Shown here: positions 35,380 through 46,284 of the stretch, in pieces
Layout of the letters: the number at the start of each line of letters is the position of its first letter
How positions within the stretch are numbered: position 1 is the first letter of the stretch
Assembly (NCBI GenBank): GCA_026182355.1
Contig: JAPFBL010000309.1
Coordinates: forward strand, 1-64,000
Reading direction: 5' to 3'
Source: Hermatobates lingyangjiaoensis
Lineage: Eukaryota > Arthropoda > Insecta > Hemiptera > Hermatobatidae
DNA: 64,000 bases
Notes under the pieces: generated by a model
The model's input: only the letters and a program-made list of their open reading frames with translations
What the model was told of the DNA's origin: nothing
Databases searched by the model: none
Translations under genes and position numbers: made by a program

Positions 35380-37140
35380 TAATCTATGATATTAGAGGTT
35401 TAAAATGAATAAATTTATGATTGCAAACTTCAACACAATTGTCAACTTAAATATAAATGTTCTAAGGTAATAGAACCTTACCTTAATTAACCTTACCTTA
35501 CCTTTACCTAAACTAAGGTAAAGACACATTCCTTTCCTATCTTTAAAGTTATTTTATGTTGAGTAGAATAAATGGAATATTTCACTTTACATATTTGGTT
35601 TGTTTAAATCTGCTTCATTGTTTATATAACTTGAATTGATATCTTATCTCTTTATGTCATAAAATATGAAATTTTCCATTTTCAAATGATTATTTTGTTT
35701 TATTAAATATACATACTACATATATCATGGATAAAGTTAAGGATACTATAACAAAACCTTGGGTATATAAAACTCTTGGCTTTCATGACTTAATAACAGG
35801 TAACAGCAATAACAGTTACTTTTATCAATCACATTCTGTGAATTTATATTATTAACTGCTGCTATAATTTGTTAACATTGAGTAACACAAGCGGTCACAG
35901 ATCATTTTAATAGCAATTATTATCCGATGCTCATTTTCAGAGGAAAGAAGAGATACTCATTATGCCAGACATCGTGGCTCTGCGCATAAGTTCAATGGAG
36001 CAAAAAAACTATTGATTGTCAGCAAGTTTGATATTATGTTTAAGTACTCAAGTAAGGAAGAGTATAAGCCACTCTAGATTTTTACAAAAGGTAACTTAAC
36101 TCTAGTTTTAATAATCAAGATAAATATATTTTTATTTCCGAATTATTCAAAAGTCATATATTTTTAATAACATTAGTGTGCTTTTAGATCATCAGAGAAA
36201 CATGCGCTTGATATTTATGCTTGATCTCGGGTCTCCTCTTTGAGATAGCTTTAATATTTAACTTCTGATGTAAATCCCCAGTGCTTATAGCTCTACGTTA
36301 TTAAATCCTTGTGAAAATCATTAATTATTTCTCTATCCAGAATTAATTCATATTCTTTTAGTTTATATATTATTTTAATGTTATTATTTTTTTCACTTTA
36401 TGCTTCATATTATTGTTACAAACGAATAAAAAAAAGCAGTAAATTTTGTCTTTCTTATGTGAAAGAGTGGGAGAGAGAATAGGAGAGAAAGAAAGAATGA
36501 GAGTAAGAGGAAGTAATATAAAGTAATTCTAATAAGAGTGAGAGAGTCAGTGTCAGACATGTAAATACAAGACAAGAGAGAGTTTGTTGTGGAAGTACAC
36601 CTAGTAATGTAGAAGCCAAAGGGAGTGAATGAGGAAAAAGTTAGAGAGGTGAAAGAGTTCTCAAACTTCATATTAAAAATGACTTCATTTTGAAGGGTTC
36701 TCACTAGTTGTTAATTATTTTTCCTCAAGTCCGCTTTTCATTTGAGTAAATAAGTTGATTAAAAGTTATAAATTACAATTTTTTTAAGGTCATGGATTGG
36801 ATAGAGGTAAATATAGATTTTTAGAACTTCTTGTCTATAGCAAGAGTTTATTCTACATGAAGTAAAATATATTGATTTTGAAGTTAAATAAATCCTTGAG
36901 TGATTTCAGTTACAGTAGATGGTATGCACATAGTACAAGCCAGTGGATTTCCTTCAGACAACAGAGCAGGTTTCCCACTCGTGGGTGCGAGTCGAATTCC
37001 AAGGAGTGGGAGAAAAGTCCAAGTAAATAACAGTATATTATTATATTCAATATTTGTCATATTTTTATCCTCATGATTATGATATTAATGAAGCTTCTCA
37101 TGAAAGCTCTCAGTATATTACGTTTTACGGGTATACTTCA
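35380..37140. other. AT-rich spacer; Helitron-like end fragment near 36050
   Basis: AAGTAAGGAAGAGTATAAGC then CACTCTAGATTTTT (36050-36085) is a diverged copy of the 6240-6290 end. A GA-rich stretch lies at 36455-36560. No gene is seen. Confidence 0.45.
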
Positions 37141-37147
37141 TCACATA

Positions 37148-37724
37148 CTACAGAGTGCCCCACAAAAAAATCCCTATGTTTGTGATAATGGTTATACTAT
37201 TATAAAAACAATTATTGATTACAATATTATTTATTTATGTTTTATATTTTCAGAACGTGTAGACCCATTCCACAGCTAAGCAATTTCCAGTGCGAGGTGA
37301 TCGTCCTATTCCGGAAAGAACATCCTGCATGGGGGTTACAAAAATGTCGGAATATTTTGCCTAAATTTTTTGATGCCATTACAACTGACTAGTTTAGAGG
37401 TGTCGCAGCTGCATTCAAACAGGGTGGATCAACATCAGTGGATGTCAAAACTGATTTTTGCTGGTGGAGATAGTCAAGCAGTAACAATCTATCATGTGCT
37501 ATGGTGCTGTTTTTAAATCCCTTTAAAAAATAACATGGTTTAAATAATACAGTTTAAAGTTTCGAATTTAGGGTTTTTTTTTTAAATTACTTAGCTGTGG
37601 CATGGGTCTCAACGTTCAGAAAATATAAAACGTAAATCAGTAATATTGTAATCAATAAATTATGTTTCTAACAGTATAATCAATTATCATAAACTTAAGG
37701 ATTTTTTGTGGGGCAACCTCTACA
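37148..37724. mobile_element. MITE with 140-bp terminal inverted repeats
   Basis: The left end (CTACAGAGTGCCCCACAAAA, 37148-37286) and the inverted right end (37584-37724) align over about 140 bp with scattered mismatches and small gaps. TA lies on both sides (37146-37147, 37725-37726), the target duplication of Tc1/mariner elements. The 300-bp core has no recognisable frame. The terminal word GTGCCCCACAAAA is typical in style of this superfamily. The divergence of the ends indicates an old insertion. Confidence 0.7.
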
Positions 37725-37839
37725 TACTAAGTAGAGTAACCAGAGTTGTCAAAATTAGGCCTGATTTTGAATAAAAAACTAATATGGACAATACATATAT
37801 ATTTTCGTTTAATATACGTATACATTTGGTTAACATCGT

Positions 37840-38275
37840 ATACATAAACTGTAAAATAAAGCAAACATGTAAATATGTTAATTTTGTTAAATGTTTTTCA
37901 TATAACCTATAAAGTAAGATTAAAATGAATCAAACATGTAAACATGTTAGTTTTGTTAATTATATAGCATATAAACTAAGATATAAAGTAAAGCAAATAT
38001 GTAAACATGTTAATTTTGATAATTATATAACATATAAACTAAGATATAATATAAAATATAACGTAGAGATGTTAATTTTGTTAATTGTTTTTTTTATATA
38101 ACTTAAAAAGTAAGATTAAAATGAAGCAAGCATGTAAACAAGTTATTTTTTTTAATACTATAGCATATAAATTAAGGTATAAAGTAAAAGAAACATGTAA
38201 AGTTGTTCATTTTGTTAATTGTTGTTTACATAACCCATAAAGTAAGATAAAAATGGAGCAAGCATGTAAATATGT
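37840..38275. repeat. Minisatellite with alternating 62/70-bp units
   Basis: The phrase AARCATGTAAANATGTTA starts near 37863, 37932, 37994, 38053, 38128, 38190 and 38260. Spacings run about 69, 62, 60, 74, 62 and 70. Two unit types alternate: one contains CTTATAAAGTAAGATTAAAA-like sequence, the other TATAGCATATAAACTAAG. So the higher-order period is about 132 bp. Confidence 0.7.
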
Positions 38276-38289
38276 TTATTTATTAATTG

Positions 38290-38645
38290 TCTTCCATTTT
38301 TCTCTATCAATGGCTGGCAGCCATCATCTATTGATCAGATGTAACGCGTCCGCTAATCATGTTAGCTGGTACCGCCCAATTTCCTCTTCAATCGTCAACT
38401 TTAAAAACGCCATTGTATTAGGCTTCCTACAACATATGTTATCCTTTTTTATAACCACAGGGGCAGATCAGGAGGTGTGAGGTCAGGAGATCTGGCTGGC
38501 CATTCCAATCTGGATGGGCCGTGGTGACCAATCCATCGTCGAATAATGGAACTCTGAGTAATTTTGAATGGCTGACAAAACATTTTGTTGTAACAGTTAC
38601 TGATACTGTACACCTGTTATGGTTCTATCCTCAATAAGAAATGGT
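38290..38645 (-). pseudogene. Tc1/mariner-like transposase relic
   Basis: The minus strand reads SSIIRRWIGHHGPSRLEWPA and then RSPDLTPPDLP (about 38550-38460), the block around the third catalytic Asp of DDE/D transposases (usual form RWIGRxGPxxWPPRSPDLTPLDFFLWG). Downstream, NWAVPANMISGRVTSDQ fits the tail of the same protein. Upstream, TITGVQYQ and LLQ fit the TGxxYLxLL region. Several stops and frameshifts are present. The MITE at 37148-37724 could be a related non-autonomous element, which is inference. Confidence 0.65.
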
Positions 38646-38649
38646 GCTA

Positions 38650-39360
38650 TGACAAATCACAACCTTTAACCTACTGATACAACTAATATTGGTTCATATA
38701 ATTTTTTCTTCTTTTAAAATCAAACTTGCTTTTTTAACCACCCCTTAGTTTCCTACTTCTTACTTTTACAATTGTATGTGTTTTGTTCATTATCTAAATA
38801 TATCTGGTAACTCATCAGGCACACAAAAAAACAACATTTTTTACACTATTTTTTATTTTAATGATATTTATAATTTACCATTACATAAGTTATCATTAAT
38901 TTGTTATAATGATAAATAACACTTTAAAACATGATTGTTATTCTAAAAAAACAAAAGAAATTCTAGTTTCAATGTTAAACCTGTTTTTGAATAACAAATA
39001 TAACCTTTTGGTCAGCAATCAGAATAAGCACTTTGGAAGAGTATTGGGGCTCTGTTTTGGATATCTGTTACCAACTTTACAAAATTACTCCGACTGTACT
39101 AATTCTATTTGGAGGAACATAATAACGTGAGTAAAGCTACAGTACTTTCTTGTTAATTGAAAAAAAATCTAGAAATTGCTTGAGTGCCCAGAGGACAAAA
39201 TACCAGGTTCCGGGTTTTCAAAAACCTTTAGAAAATTAACACTAACAAAAAAAAGTTATTAACAATTTTTTTTGGAATTATTAACCTCAATATTATTATC
39301 TTGCATGTGTTTCAAAAAAATATTTTTTTAAATCCTATTTTCTTTTTTTTGTATTACATG
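38650..39360. other. AT-rich spacer, no gene seen
   Basis: A 73-codon plus-strand frame (38909-39130) has no family similarity that I can see. Confidence 0.45.
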
Positions 39361-39366
39361 TGTTTT

Positions 39367-39530
39367 TATGAGACCAAGTTAGCCCAATAGTAAAGTTATC
39401 GCTTCTGAACTTGTAGATTTGGAGTCAAATACTAACTCTTGCTCTCGATTCATGCTGGAGGTGAATAGATCTGAGAACTTTGTCCCTCGGAGAGGACGTT
39501 AAGCCGTCGGTCCGATCATACTAAGAATAT
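39367..39530 (+). repeat. tRNA-derived SINE
   Basis: GACCAAGTTAGCCCAATAGT is the A-box-like head and GGAGTCAAATAC the B-box-like part. The body has CTCGATTCATGCTGGAGGTG, GAATAGATCTGAGAACTTTG and GGAGAGGACGTTAAGCCGTC. It is the best-preserved body in the window and the reference for the minus-strand copy at 22670-22985. Confidence 0.7.
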
Positions 39531-39534
39531 CATA

Positions 39535-40240
39535 ATACGTTAAGACATCATACTACAGAATGTTTATTTGCATTTGTGACTAATTAAAAAGTTGAAAAAA
39601 GACATTTTTTGACAAATAAAACCACATTATCAAAGTGATACATAAATAAATATGTATTTTCTTTAATTCAATGAAGTCATAAACCCATTTCATAGATTCA
39701 AATTAGAAAGGTTAAAAACTTTGATAAATACCCAGTACTAAATGTATAAAAAAATTTTTATTTATTCTAATAGTATTTTGTTATGTTATCTTTGTTATTC
39801 TCAAAGAACTTAACTGTTTATCTTTTTAAAACCATTAGGTTATTTAAAAAATAATATAATGTTTAAAACTTAATGTTTATGGTTTGAGGATTAATATATT
39901 TTTACCTCGAACAATATCTAATTTTTTAAAGGTTATTCAGAAAAAAATAATTTGAATATTACTGTGATATCAGGTTTAATTACAAATCTTTAAATAGATT
40001 TGATCTATAAATGTGTAGAAGTAGTGTTGCAATAGAATTACAAGAAGTTTTCAGAAATTTATAGAACTATAATAAGAAAAATCTTTTCTAATCATATTTT
40101 ATATTAGTTAAAAGTATTATGACTAAAGTAAATATAGCCAAATTTTTCTCAACTTCATAAAAAAGAATGTTTTTTTATGAATTCATTTTAATTGTAATAC
40201 TCTCTAAATTATTTACGATATAGGAATTACATTTTTTTTA
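39535..40240. other. AT-rich spacer, no gene seen
   Basis: No recognisable feature. Confidence 0.5.
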
Positions 40241-40244
40241 AGGC

Positions 40245-40505
40245 GGGTAAATTTAATTTGGGGTGCTGGTTGAGGGAAGGTTTTTTTGTGTTTTATCGGT
40301 CGTTGAGTGCAGCTGTCGGAGATATTGGCTTGCGGAGGATCTCCGAACGTGGCCCAGCCGATAAATCCCTCCTCCCGGGGGGCTGCTTTATTGCTGGCGA
40401 GTTTCATTTGTACTGCGAATATTGTGCTTCACCACCAGTTCATGTTATGCATGTACCTCTTCCAAACCTCTTCCCTTCCTCCACTATAAACTTCTTCCCA
40501 TAAAT
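40245..40505. other. G+C-rich island of unknown nature
   Basis: About 260 bp have far higher G+C than the flanks, with an inner complementary pair (GGAGATATTGGC / AGGATCTCCGAA region) and a CCCGGGGGGC run. Short open frames exist on both strands without family similarity. It could be an unrecognised SINE or an old coding fragment. Confidence 0.3.
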
Positions 40506-40856
40506 TGCTAGAGTCAACATCATTTCAGATAACATATAAGCGGTCATCAATATTATTAAAAAAAATCCCTACTATCATGAAAAAACCCTCCTTATATGAG
40601 TTATTATGTTCAAACTCTAAACTAAGCAGTAAATATATCGTGTTAAGTAAGATAAATAAAGTATTCTTTTTAAACAAAACGGCAAAAATGTGTTGAATTT
40701 ATTTTTCAAAGTGACTTCCTGATAGAAATAAACCATTGGATATCATTGTACAACGTATATTAAATGATTGTAAAGAGCATTTTGTTTCCCCTTTAGTAAG
40801 TGAACATTTAATGAATATTTTGTCTCATTCATTTTGTCTCATTCTAATTGAATCTG

Positions 40857-40888
<32 letters not shown>
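40857..40888. repeat. (TA)n microsatellite
   Basis: Pure TA tract at the outer edge of the palindrome that follows. Confidence 0.95.
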
Positions 40889-40891
<3 letters not shown>

Positions 40892-40924
40892 TATAAATAG
40901 GGAGCAGACCTTCTTTTATACATA

Positions 40925-41385
40925 TTGTGTTGAACTGAATTGCCTTAATTAAACATACCTTTTTTTTTTGAGCAGTTTTTCATATTTCCTTGCTAATTTT
41001 AAATCGTCTTGATTTAGCTGGTGGATTATTTGAGCGAAACTCTGGTAAGCCATCAATATTTAATGATTAACATAACATAAAATGTTATTGTTACTGTTCT
41101 TACTGTTCATTACTGTTATGTTCACATACTTGTTCCATGAAAATAGTTTTGTTTTGTGACGTTTCATAATAATTTCTGATGATGGTTGGAGACAACCGAA
41201 ACATGTCATGTTATGTTATGTTATGTTAATCATTAAATATTGATGGCTTACCAGAGTTTCGCTCAAATAATCCACCAGCTAAATCAAGACGATTTAAAAT
41301 TAGTCAAGGTAAGTTATGTAAACTTGCTCAAAAAAAAGTTTATGTTAATTTTAAGGCAATTTCAGTGTCGAACAACCAAAATATT
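40925..41385. repeat. Palindrome with central hammerhead (family 1-like)
   Basis: Left arm about 40930-41086 and right arm about 41222-41380 are inverted copies (for example GAGCGAAACTCTGGTAAGCC and its inverse) with a 135-bp centre. Unlike the other cassettes, the centre is not symmetric: the ribozyme-like motif is present once, on the plus strand. GGGAGCAGACCTTC at 40903-40916 resembles GGAAGCAGTCCTTC at 10648-10661, linking this cassette to the 10667-11320 palindrome. Confidence 0.75.
41165..41215 (+). ncRNA. Hammerhead ribozyme candidate, best core
   Basis: CTGATGA (41176-41182), T, GGTTG-GAGA-CAACC stem II (41184-41197), GAAA (41198-41201), then C-AT-GT-C to 41207. Stem III is A-C/G-U around an AU loop, and the site of cleavage would follow the C of GUC at 41207. 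CATAA (41165-41169) pairs with TTATG (41211-41215) as distal stem I, leaving an internal loop TAATTT/ATG. All invariant core bases of a type I hammerhead are present. One unpaired T between CTGATGA and stem II is unusual. Known PLE terminal repeats carry such ribozymes. Confidence 0.65.
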
Positions 41386-41454
41386 ATTTATATATTTATT
41401 AATATTAATATTAGCTACCGTTATAATACTAGTCCAACAGGGCTACTAAGTTCA

Positions 41455-41660
41455 CAATAGAAGAAAGAAAAAAGAAATAAAAGACACTACTAGCAATAGT
41501 AACTCACAACGATATTTCGACAGTCGTCGTCATCGGGCAGAAGTAGTCCCTTTGAGTAGCTGAAGCTAACTGAGTGGTAGGTCGAATGTAACGAACACGT
41601 ACGCACTCTGCCGCCACTCTAGGTAAGCTACTAACTACAGAGAGAAAAATAACTAAAAAG
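41455..41660 (-). repeat. PLE-end cassette (family 3), minus strand
   Basis: The minus strand reads AGGGACTACTTCTGCCCGAT, GACGACGACTGTCGAAATAT, CGTTGTGAGTTAC: the family-3 order with the CCGATGA variant core. A near-identical piece is at 43765-43820. No partner arm is present. Confidence 0.6.
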
Positions 41661-41664
41661 AACA

Positions 41665-43005
41665 AATAAAAAAATATGAATTATAAATCTGTTGACAAGT
41701 TATTACATGACAAAATTATAAGTTGAAATTAGAAGGTCAATGAAGCATATCTCCATATAATGAGAAGATGCAACGGAACCAGACATCGGTGCTTAACGAG
41801 TTTTGGTGTGGGGGGGGGGGGGAGATGAAAGAAAGCAGATAATATTTACAATTAACAGAACTAGAACATCAATATAATTATGGATTGCAATAAAAAAAAA
41901 TAGTTAAACATTTTTTATTGTACCTTATATTCGTTCATTTTAAGAAGGTATGTATCATTGACCAACCTTCTATATTTAGAATTATATATTTGTTAGTTAA
42001 TATATTGTGATAACATAATTGTGATTGTAGTTGAACCAGAAAAAAAAACTATGGCTTTAAAGAACATGTTGATAATATTTACTAGTCGATTTTTTTTTTG
42101 AAAATTGTAAATAATAATTCAATATTATAGCGTAACGAACTGCACAACTAGACAATTCGTTTCAAATGTTTTTATGAATGTATTGATTTTCACTACTATG
42201 AAATGTTCTCTGAAATTTCAATTACAAAGTAATGTACGAATGTAATTTAGGTAACAGAAGTAGCAATGTGAGGCTGGGTACGCTGATTTGAAATTATTTA
42301 TTAATTCGATAGGTCTACCGGTAAAAGGCAAGTGGTTCATTAATGTCTGACAAACTCTAACTTCATATTAAATATTCACCTTTGCAACGGGTTTCCTTAC
42401 ACTGACTAGTTAAAGATAAACTACTCTTTCTTTACCTACGGGTCAGAGATAAATTGCAGAGTCAGCAACTGTGTATTTTCATTAGCAGAAAGGGTTCAAG
42501 TTGTTTGTTGGCCTGATTTTAGGGAAATGTTAATGCCTCAGGCATCATTCCCTTCTTTGCCCATTGCATCGAAGCAAGTACATTCAATATTTACTAGGAT
42601 TGATATAAACTCCACGCCTCCCAAGCAAAATGTTTCCTCCTTCCTACATAGAATTTATATGTTACAAATAATCAAAAACGAAAAATTCTTTCAACATTTA
42701 ATACATGTTTATCACATGATTATAATTCTTAAAACAAAACAAAAGTATGTACACAAATTACAACATTTAACAGTATATATTTTTTATTTATTTATTATTA
42801 TATTACAACTATCATTAAAGGGTAACAAGTAATAGTATATTATTCATAAAAAAATGAAATAGAAGAGTGGAGGAACCAGCCATTCTTCTGATAAGTTAAA
42901 ATTAGTTTTGACAGTTAGCATTACTCAGTGGACCTCGGTGTCAACATCTACTCTCTTGTTGTCTTTCTGATAGGTTTGTTAGGAATCCGATGGGCCGGTA
43001 ATTAA
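41665..43005. other. AT-rich spacer, no gene seen
   Basis: A run of 12-14 G lies at about 41811-41822. The 42490-42640 stretch is less A/T-rich and contains an open frame without family similarity. Confidence 0.45.
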
Positions 43006-43009
43006 AAGG

Positions 43010-43400
43010 TTAAGCATAAAAGGGTTTAGGTTGGTGGGTAAAGTTGCATGAAATTTGTGGTATTGTAATCGGATTTCCTGTTGATAAAGAGCATTTCAAA
43101 TCGTTATGAATGGTATCGTCACAAACACAAAAGGGAGCTTGTACAATTTTGCAAAGGATTATGAATTTGGCTGTTTGGATACTTTGGATATTTGTACGCT
43201 TGGATGATCTCCATATTTCGAGGGCGTAAGTCCAAATCGGTTTAAGTATTGTAGTATATATCAGCCATTTGTTGAGTAAAGTCAAATTTGATCTTTTGTC
43301 GAAAAGTCTGGATGGCATCTTATACCATCTCATTAGATCATGTCATTTCAGTCTTGTACGTGAATTCCATGCAGTCGTTTGACGATATATCACCAGATAT
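43010..43400 (-). pseudogene. Jockey-like RT C-terminal relic
   Basis: The minus strand from about 43375 reads WNSRTRLK, a stop, then RWYKMPSRLFDKRSNLTLLN, KWLIYTTILKPIWTYALEIW, RSSKRTNIQSIQTAKFIIL and QAPFCVCDDTIHNDLK. This is the thumb and C-terminal region of Jockey-clade reverse transcriptases (KLxxYxxxLKPIWTYGxELW, NIxxIQxxQ, APxYVxNxxIHxDL). 108 codons are open to a stop at 43010, but the catalytic RT motifs are absent, so it is a 5'-truncated fragment. Confidence 0.8.
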
Positions 43401-43694
43401 CACACTACGTTAGCAATTGGGAGAGGAGAGTTGATAATGTAGACTGGAGGTCAAGCTTGTCATCTTAGTTTTAAAATTTAGAACATTTCTTTTTCACTAT
43501 AAAATTTTCTCCTTCGGATTTAATTTATCCCATATTCAGTTCTACTTTGTCACTCATTCATGCCCTTCAAAAAATAACATTTCTTTTATTTAAACACTTA
43601 AGGAATGGTTCTCTTGTTTTCCGGACTTTCGGTTATTCTCAACATTTGTTTCCAATAGTTCATAGTCATTTTATACCTTTAAATATATACACGA

Positions 43695-43970
43695 GTATAT
43701 ATATATATATATATATTACACACAGGAAAGAGAAAAACAAATAAAAACACACACAAAAAAGACTCACAACAATATTTCGACATTCGTCGTCATCGGGCAG
43801 AAGTAGTCCCTTTGAGTAACTCATATATATAATCAAACTGCAATATGAAATAGAGAAATCGGGTTTTGAAGCTGACGAAGATCGCTTGTTACAATTGAAA
43901 GATCTTAGCCTTTTCCCCATTTTCATGTTGCGGTTTGATCATTGACATATATATATATATATATATTCTA
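43695..43970. repeat. Mosaic of two PLE ends between TA tracts
   Basis: (TA)n at 43697-43717 is followed by a minus-strand family-3 end (ACTCACAACAATATTTCGAC ... GGGACTACT inverse, 43740-43825), then a plus-strand family-2 end (CTGACGAAGATCGCTTGTTA, GAAAGATCTTAG, 43870-43940), then (TA)n again to 43966. This is a second example of two families within one TA-bounded block. Confidence 0.55.
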
Positions 43971-44039
43971 AAAGGCCTCAAAGATTAATTTTGAACAACA
44001 GAACTGACGGCTTTTACACTATCTCATCATAGAGCGACT

Positions 44040-44043
<4 letters not shown>

Positions 44044-44088
<45 letters not shown>

Positions 44089-44499
44089 TATTCAGATAAC
44101 TTATATATAATTTATATATATATCAGATTGATCAGACTAATTCGAAAGTTACTGTGAGAGCTTCAGAAGAAGCACTTATTAGTCTTCTGGGTGGTAGATC
44201 GGCTCCTGGGCTTAACCTCAATCGTTGATTTTTTTTATTTTTTTTTTTGTTGTTATCAGCTTTTCATTTTATTTTAGTTCAATGTTTTCATTTTTTAATT
44301 TTTATTTGGCTTTTATTTCATTATCTTCTCTGTCTACCTTTCCTCCGAAAGTTGGCTACACTGTTTGAGTGCTTCAGTTCGAACGCCAAGTCAGTCATTA
44401 TCAGCCTTTGGAGCGATTCACTTCTTTTCCTGAAGACGAGGACATCGAAATATAGTAGTGAGTTCAGTGATTTCCTTTCTATGTGTTCTTTTTAAATTC

Positions 44500-44545
<46 letters not shown>
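44044..44545 (+). repeat. PLE-end cassette (family 5), single orientation
   Basis: (TA)n (44044-44082) is followed by the family-5 block AGCACTTATTAGTCTTCTGG, a T-rich middle, the hammerhead-like motif, TTCAGTGATTTCC, TTTCTATGTGTTC and (TA)n (44503-44543). It matches the inverted cassette at 11790-12290 but lacks the left arm. Confidence 0.6.
44418..44461 (+). ncRNA. Hammerhead-like motif with TCACT/AGTGA stem I
   Basis: TCACT (44418-44422), CTGAAGA (44430-44436), C, GA-GGACA-TC stem II, GAAA (44447-44450), TATA, then AGTGA (44457-44461). TCACT and AGTGA pair exactly as stem I, leaving an internal loop. Stem II has only two pairs and the base at the cleavage position would be A. Confidence 0.45.
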
Positions 44546-44549
44546 CTGA

Positions 44550-45515
44550 ATAATATGCATTTCTCAGTTTTACTATTTGTCTTATTTTGGAATTTTCATT
44601 GTGCTGAAATGAATATGTTTGTACACTTTATGATTTGAACTACATAAATTGATTTGTAAATCTTTATTTCTTCTTATTTTTGCACTCCTAAGGGATTATA
44701 TTTTGTTCTCTATTTAACAACTGAGTAGCCATCCTTCTAATCTCTTTTCTCTTGACGACGATTATCTAACAAATTGAAACTGTAAGTTCGTAACCTAGTT
44801 TGTGAATATATACTCATTTCTTGATTTCATGTTTTCATATCATTCGAGTAACATGAATATTTGTCACTCACTAAGAGTGAAGTAGGGATGATACAAGTTT
44901 AACTGTTCTATGAAAAAACCTTTAAGAAAATTTGAAATTGCCATTAAACTTTTCACGCAAAATATTTTAAACTTTTATTACTTGAAAATGACTATAGCTA
45001 AGTGTAATTTCCTTGCATTTGTAACATAGTAAGCAACTTTTGGACTACTCTGCACAAATATAAGTTTATTTTGATAGAAACAATTTTTTTTTTGAATTTG
45101 TATATAATATTTGAAGGAAGGGAGACTGGAAGGATGAAGTGGTTTGATCTAGGATTACGTTGCTAATGGTAGCACGCGCACGTAGGCCTGGTAGGGTATG
45201 AATGTAGATACCCGCTAGACGGGCTTTGCTGCCTCCCATCAGCTAACATTGTCCCGCCCTCCCTGCTTCCCATTAGTATTCACTTCTCGATCGTCTTCCA
45301 GCCACATCTCTTCAAATTCCACCTCATTTTAAAACTTCTTTTTCAAAATAGTTGGACTTAATAGTTTAAATTCTATTAGCAACCAAACAGTAGTCTTTAA
45401 AAGGGATGTCAAAGACCTCCTTGAAACAACAGAGGTATATACGAAGATATGTTTTCAAGAAATAAATGCCATTTTTTTCAGTACTAGGTGCTTATCAATT
45501 TTATATAATATATAT
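44550..45515. other. Spacer with a G+C-rich patch at 45120-45320
   Basis: Mostly A/T-rich. The patch 45150-45310 is G+C-rich without a family-like frame. (TA)n at about 45507-45522 begins the next cassette. Confidence 0.45.
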
Positions 45516-45596
45516 ATATATATAATCTAGGAGGTGTCAGAGCTTATTTTTCTTCATTGTGATTCTTCCTACGACATTTTGTCTCATATACATATC

Positions 45597-46282
45597 TTAG
45601 GTGTTGCTGGTCTGAATACTGGGCGGTGACTGAGTGTCGGCTTGGCGAGTAGCTGGTGGTTGGTCACCTAGTAGCTGCAGTGTGCGTGAAACCCCCGTGT
45701 GTTGACGATTAATTAATGGGTTGTGCTTCATGATTTTCATGGCTTCATATATTTGCAGTCTGGCTGGATCATTAATTTTCTTTAAAATGATGGTGTTTTG
45801 AACAAGGTCCTGGCGGGTGAGTTTTCTTCCATGTTCCTCGGAGGTGTGTCTAGCGATGGCTCCTGCTTGCAAGTGCATTGTCAGTCGTCGTGAGAGTGTG
45901 GTCGATGTCATACCGATATATTTTGAATTGTCTAGGAGCTCACAATCTCCGATATTGCAGTTATATTCGTATATGACATTGGCCTTTTGTATCTCCGGGA
46001 TGACTGCATCTGGGCTGTTTTTCATTATCAAGTTAGCGGTGGTTCTACTTTTATAGTAAATATGGACTTGAAGACGTTCATTTTCGTTATTACATTTAAC
46101 ATTCCTGCGGATAATTTGTTTCAACACTCTCTCGTCTTCTTTATACGCCTCTGTGTATTGATTCTTATAGTACACCTTATGGACTGTGCTACTTCGGTCG
46201 TTTGTTTGATTAGCATTGTTGGACCGGGTTTTGAGGTAGGCGTTAACTACTTTATCAAAAGAGGTGTTGCTATAGCCGTTAT
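45597..46282 (-). pseudogene. Inverted copy of PLE C-terminal domain
   Basis: The minus strand carries the last 190-odd codons of the 46291-47328 protein (YYKNQYTEAYKEDERVLKQ to PSIQTSNT-stop) with the same reading frame, plus a few codons upstream. It includes the GIY-YIG region (VIYEYNC, KYIGMTSTTLSRRLTMHL). It lacks RT sequence and any plausible start, so it is a partial copy. Confidence 0.8.
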
Positions 46283-46284
46283 AA

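Noticed and set aside
40258..40503. Mitochondrial or rRNA insertion in the G+C-rich island
   Set aside because: I could match no rRNA helix or mitochondrial protein motif to it.
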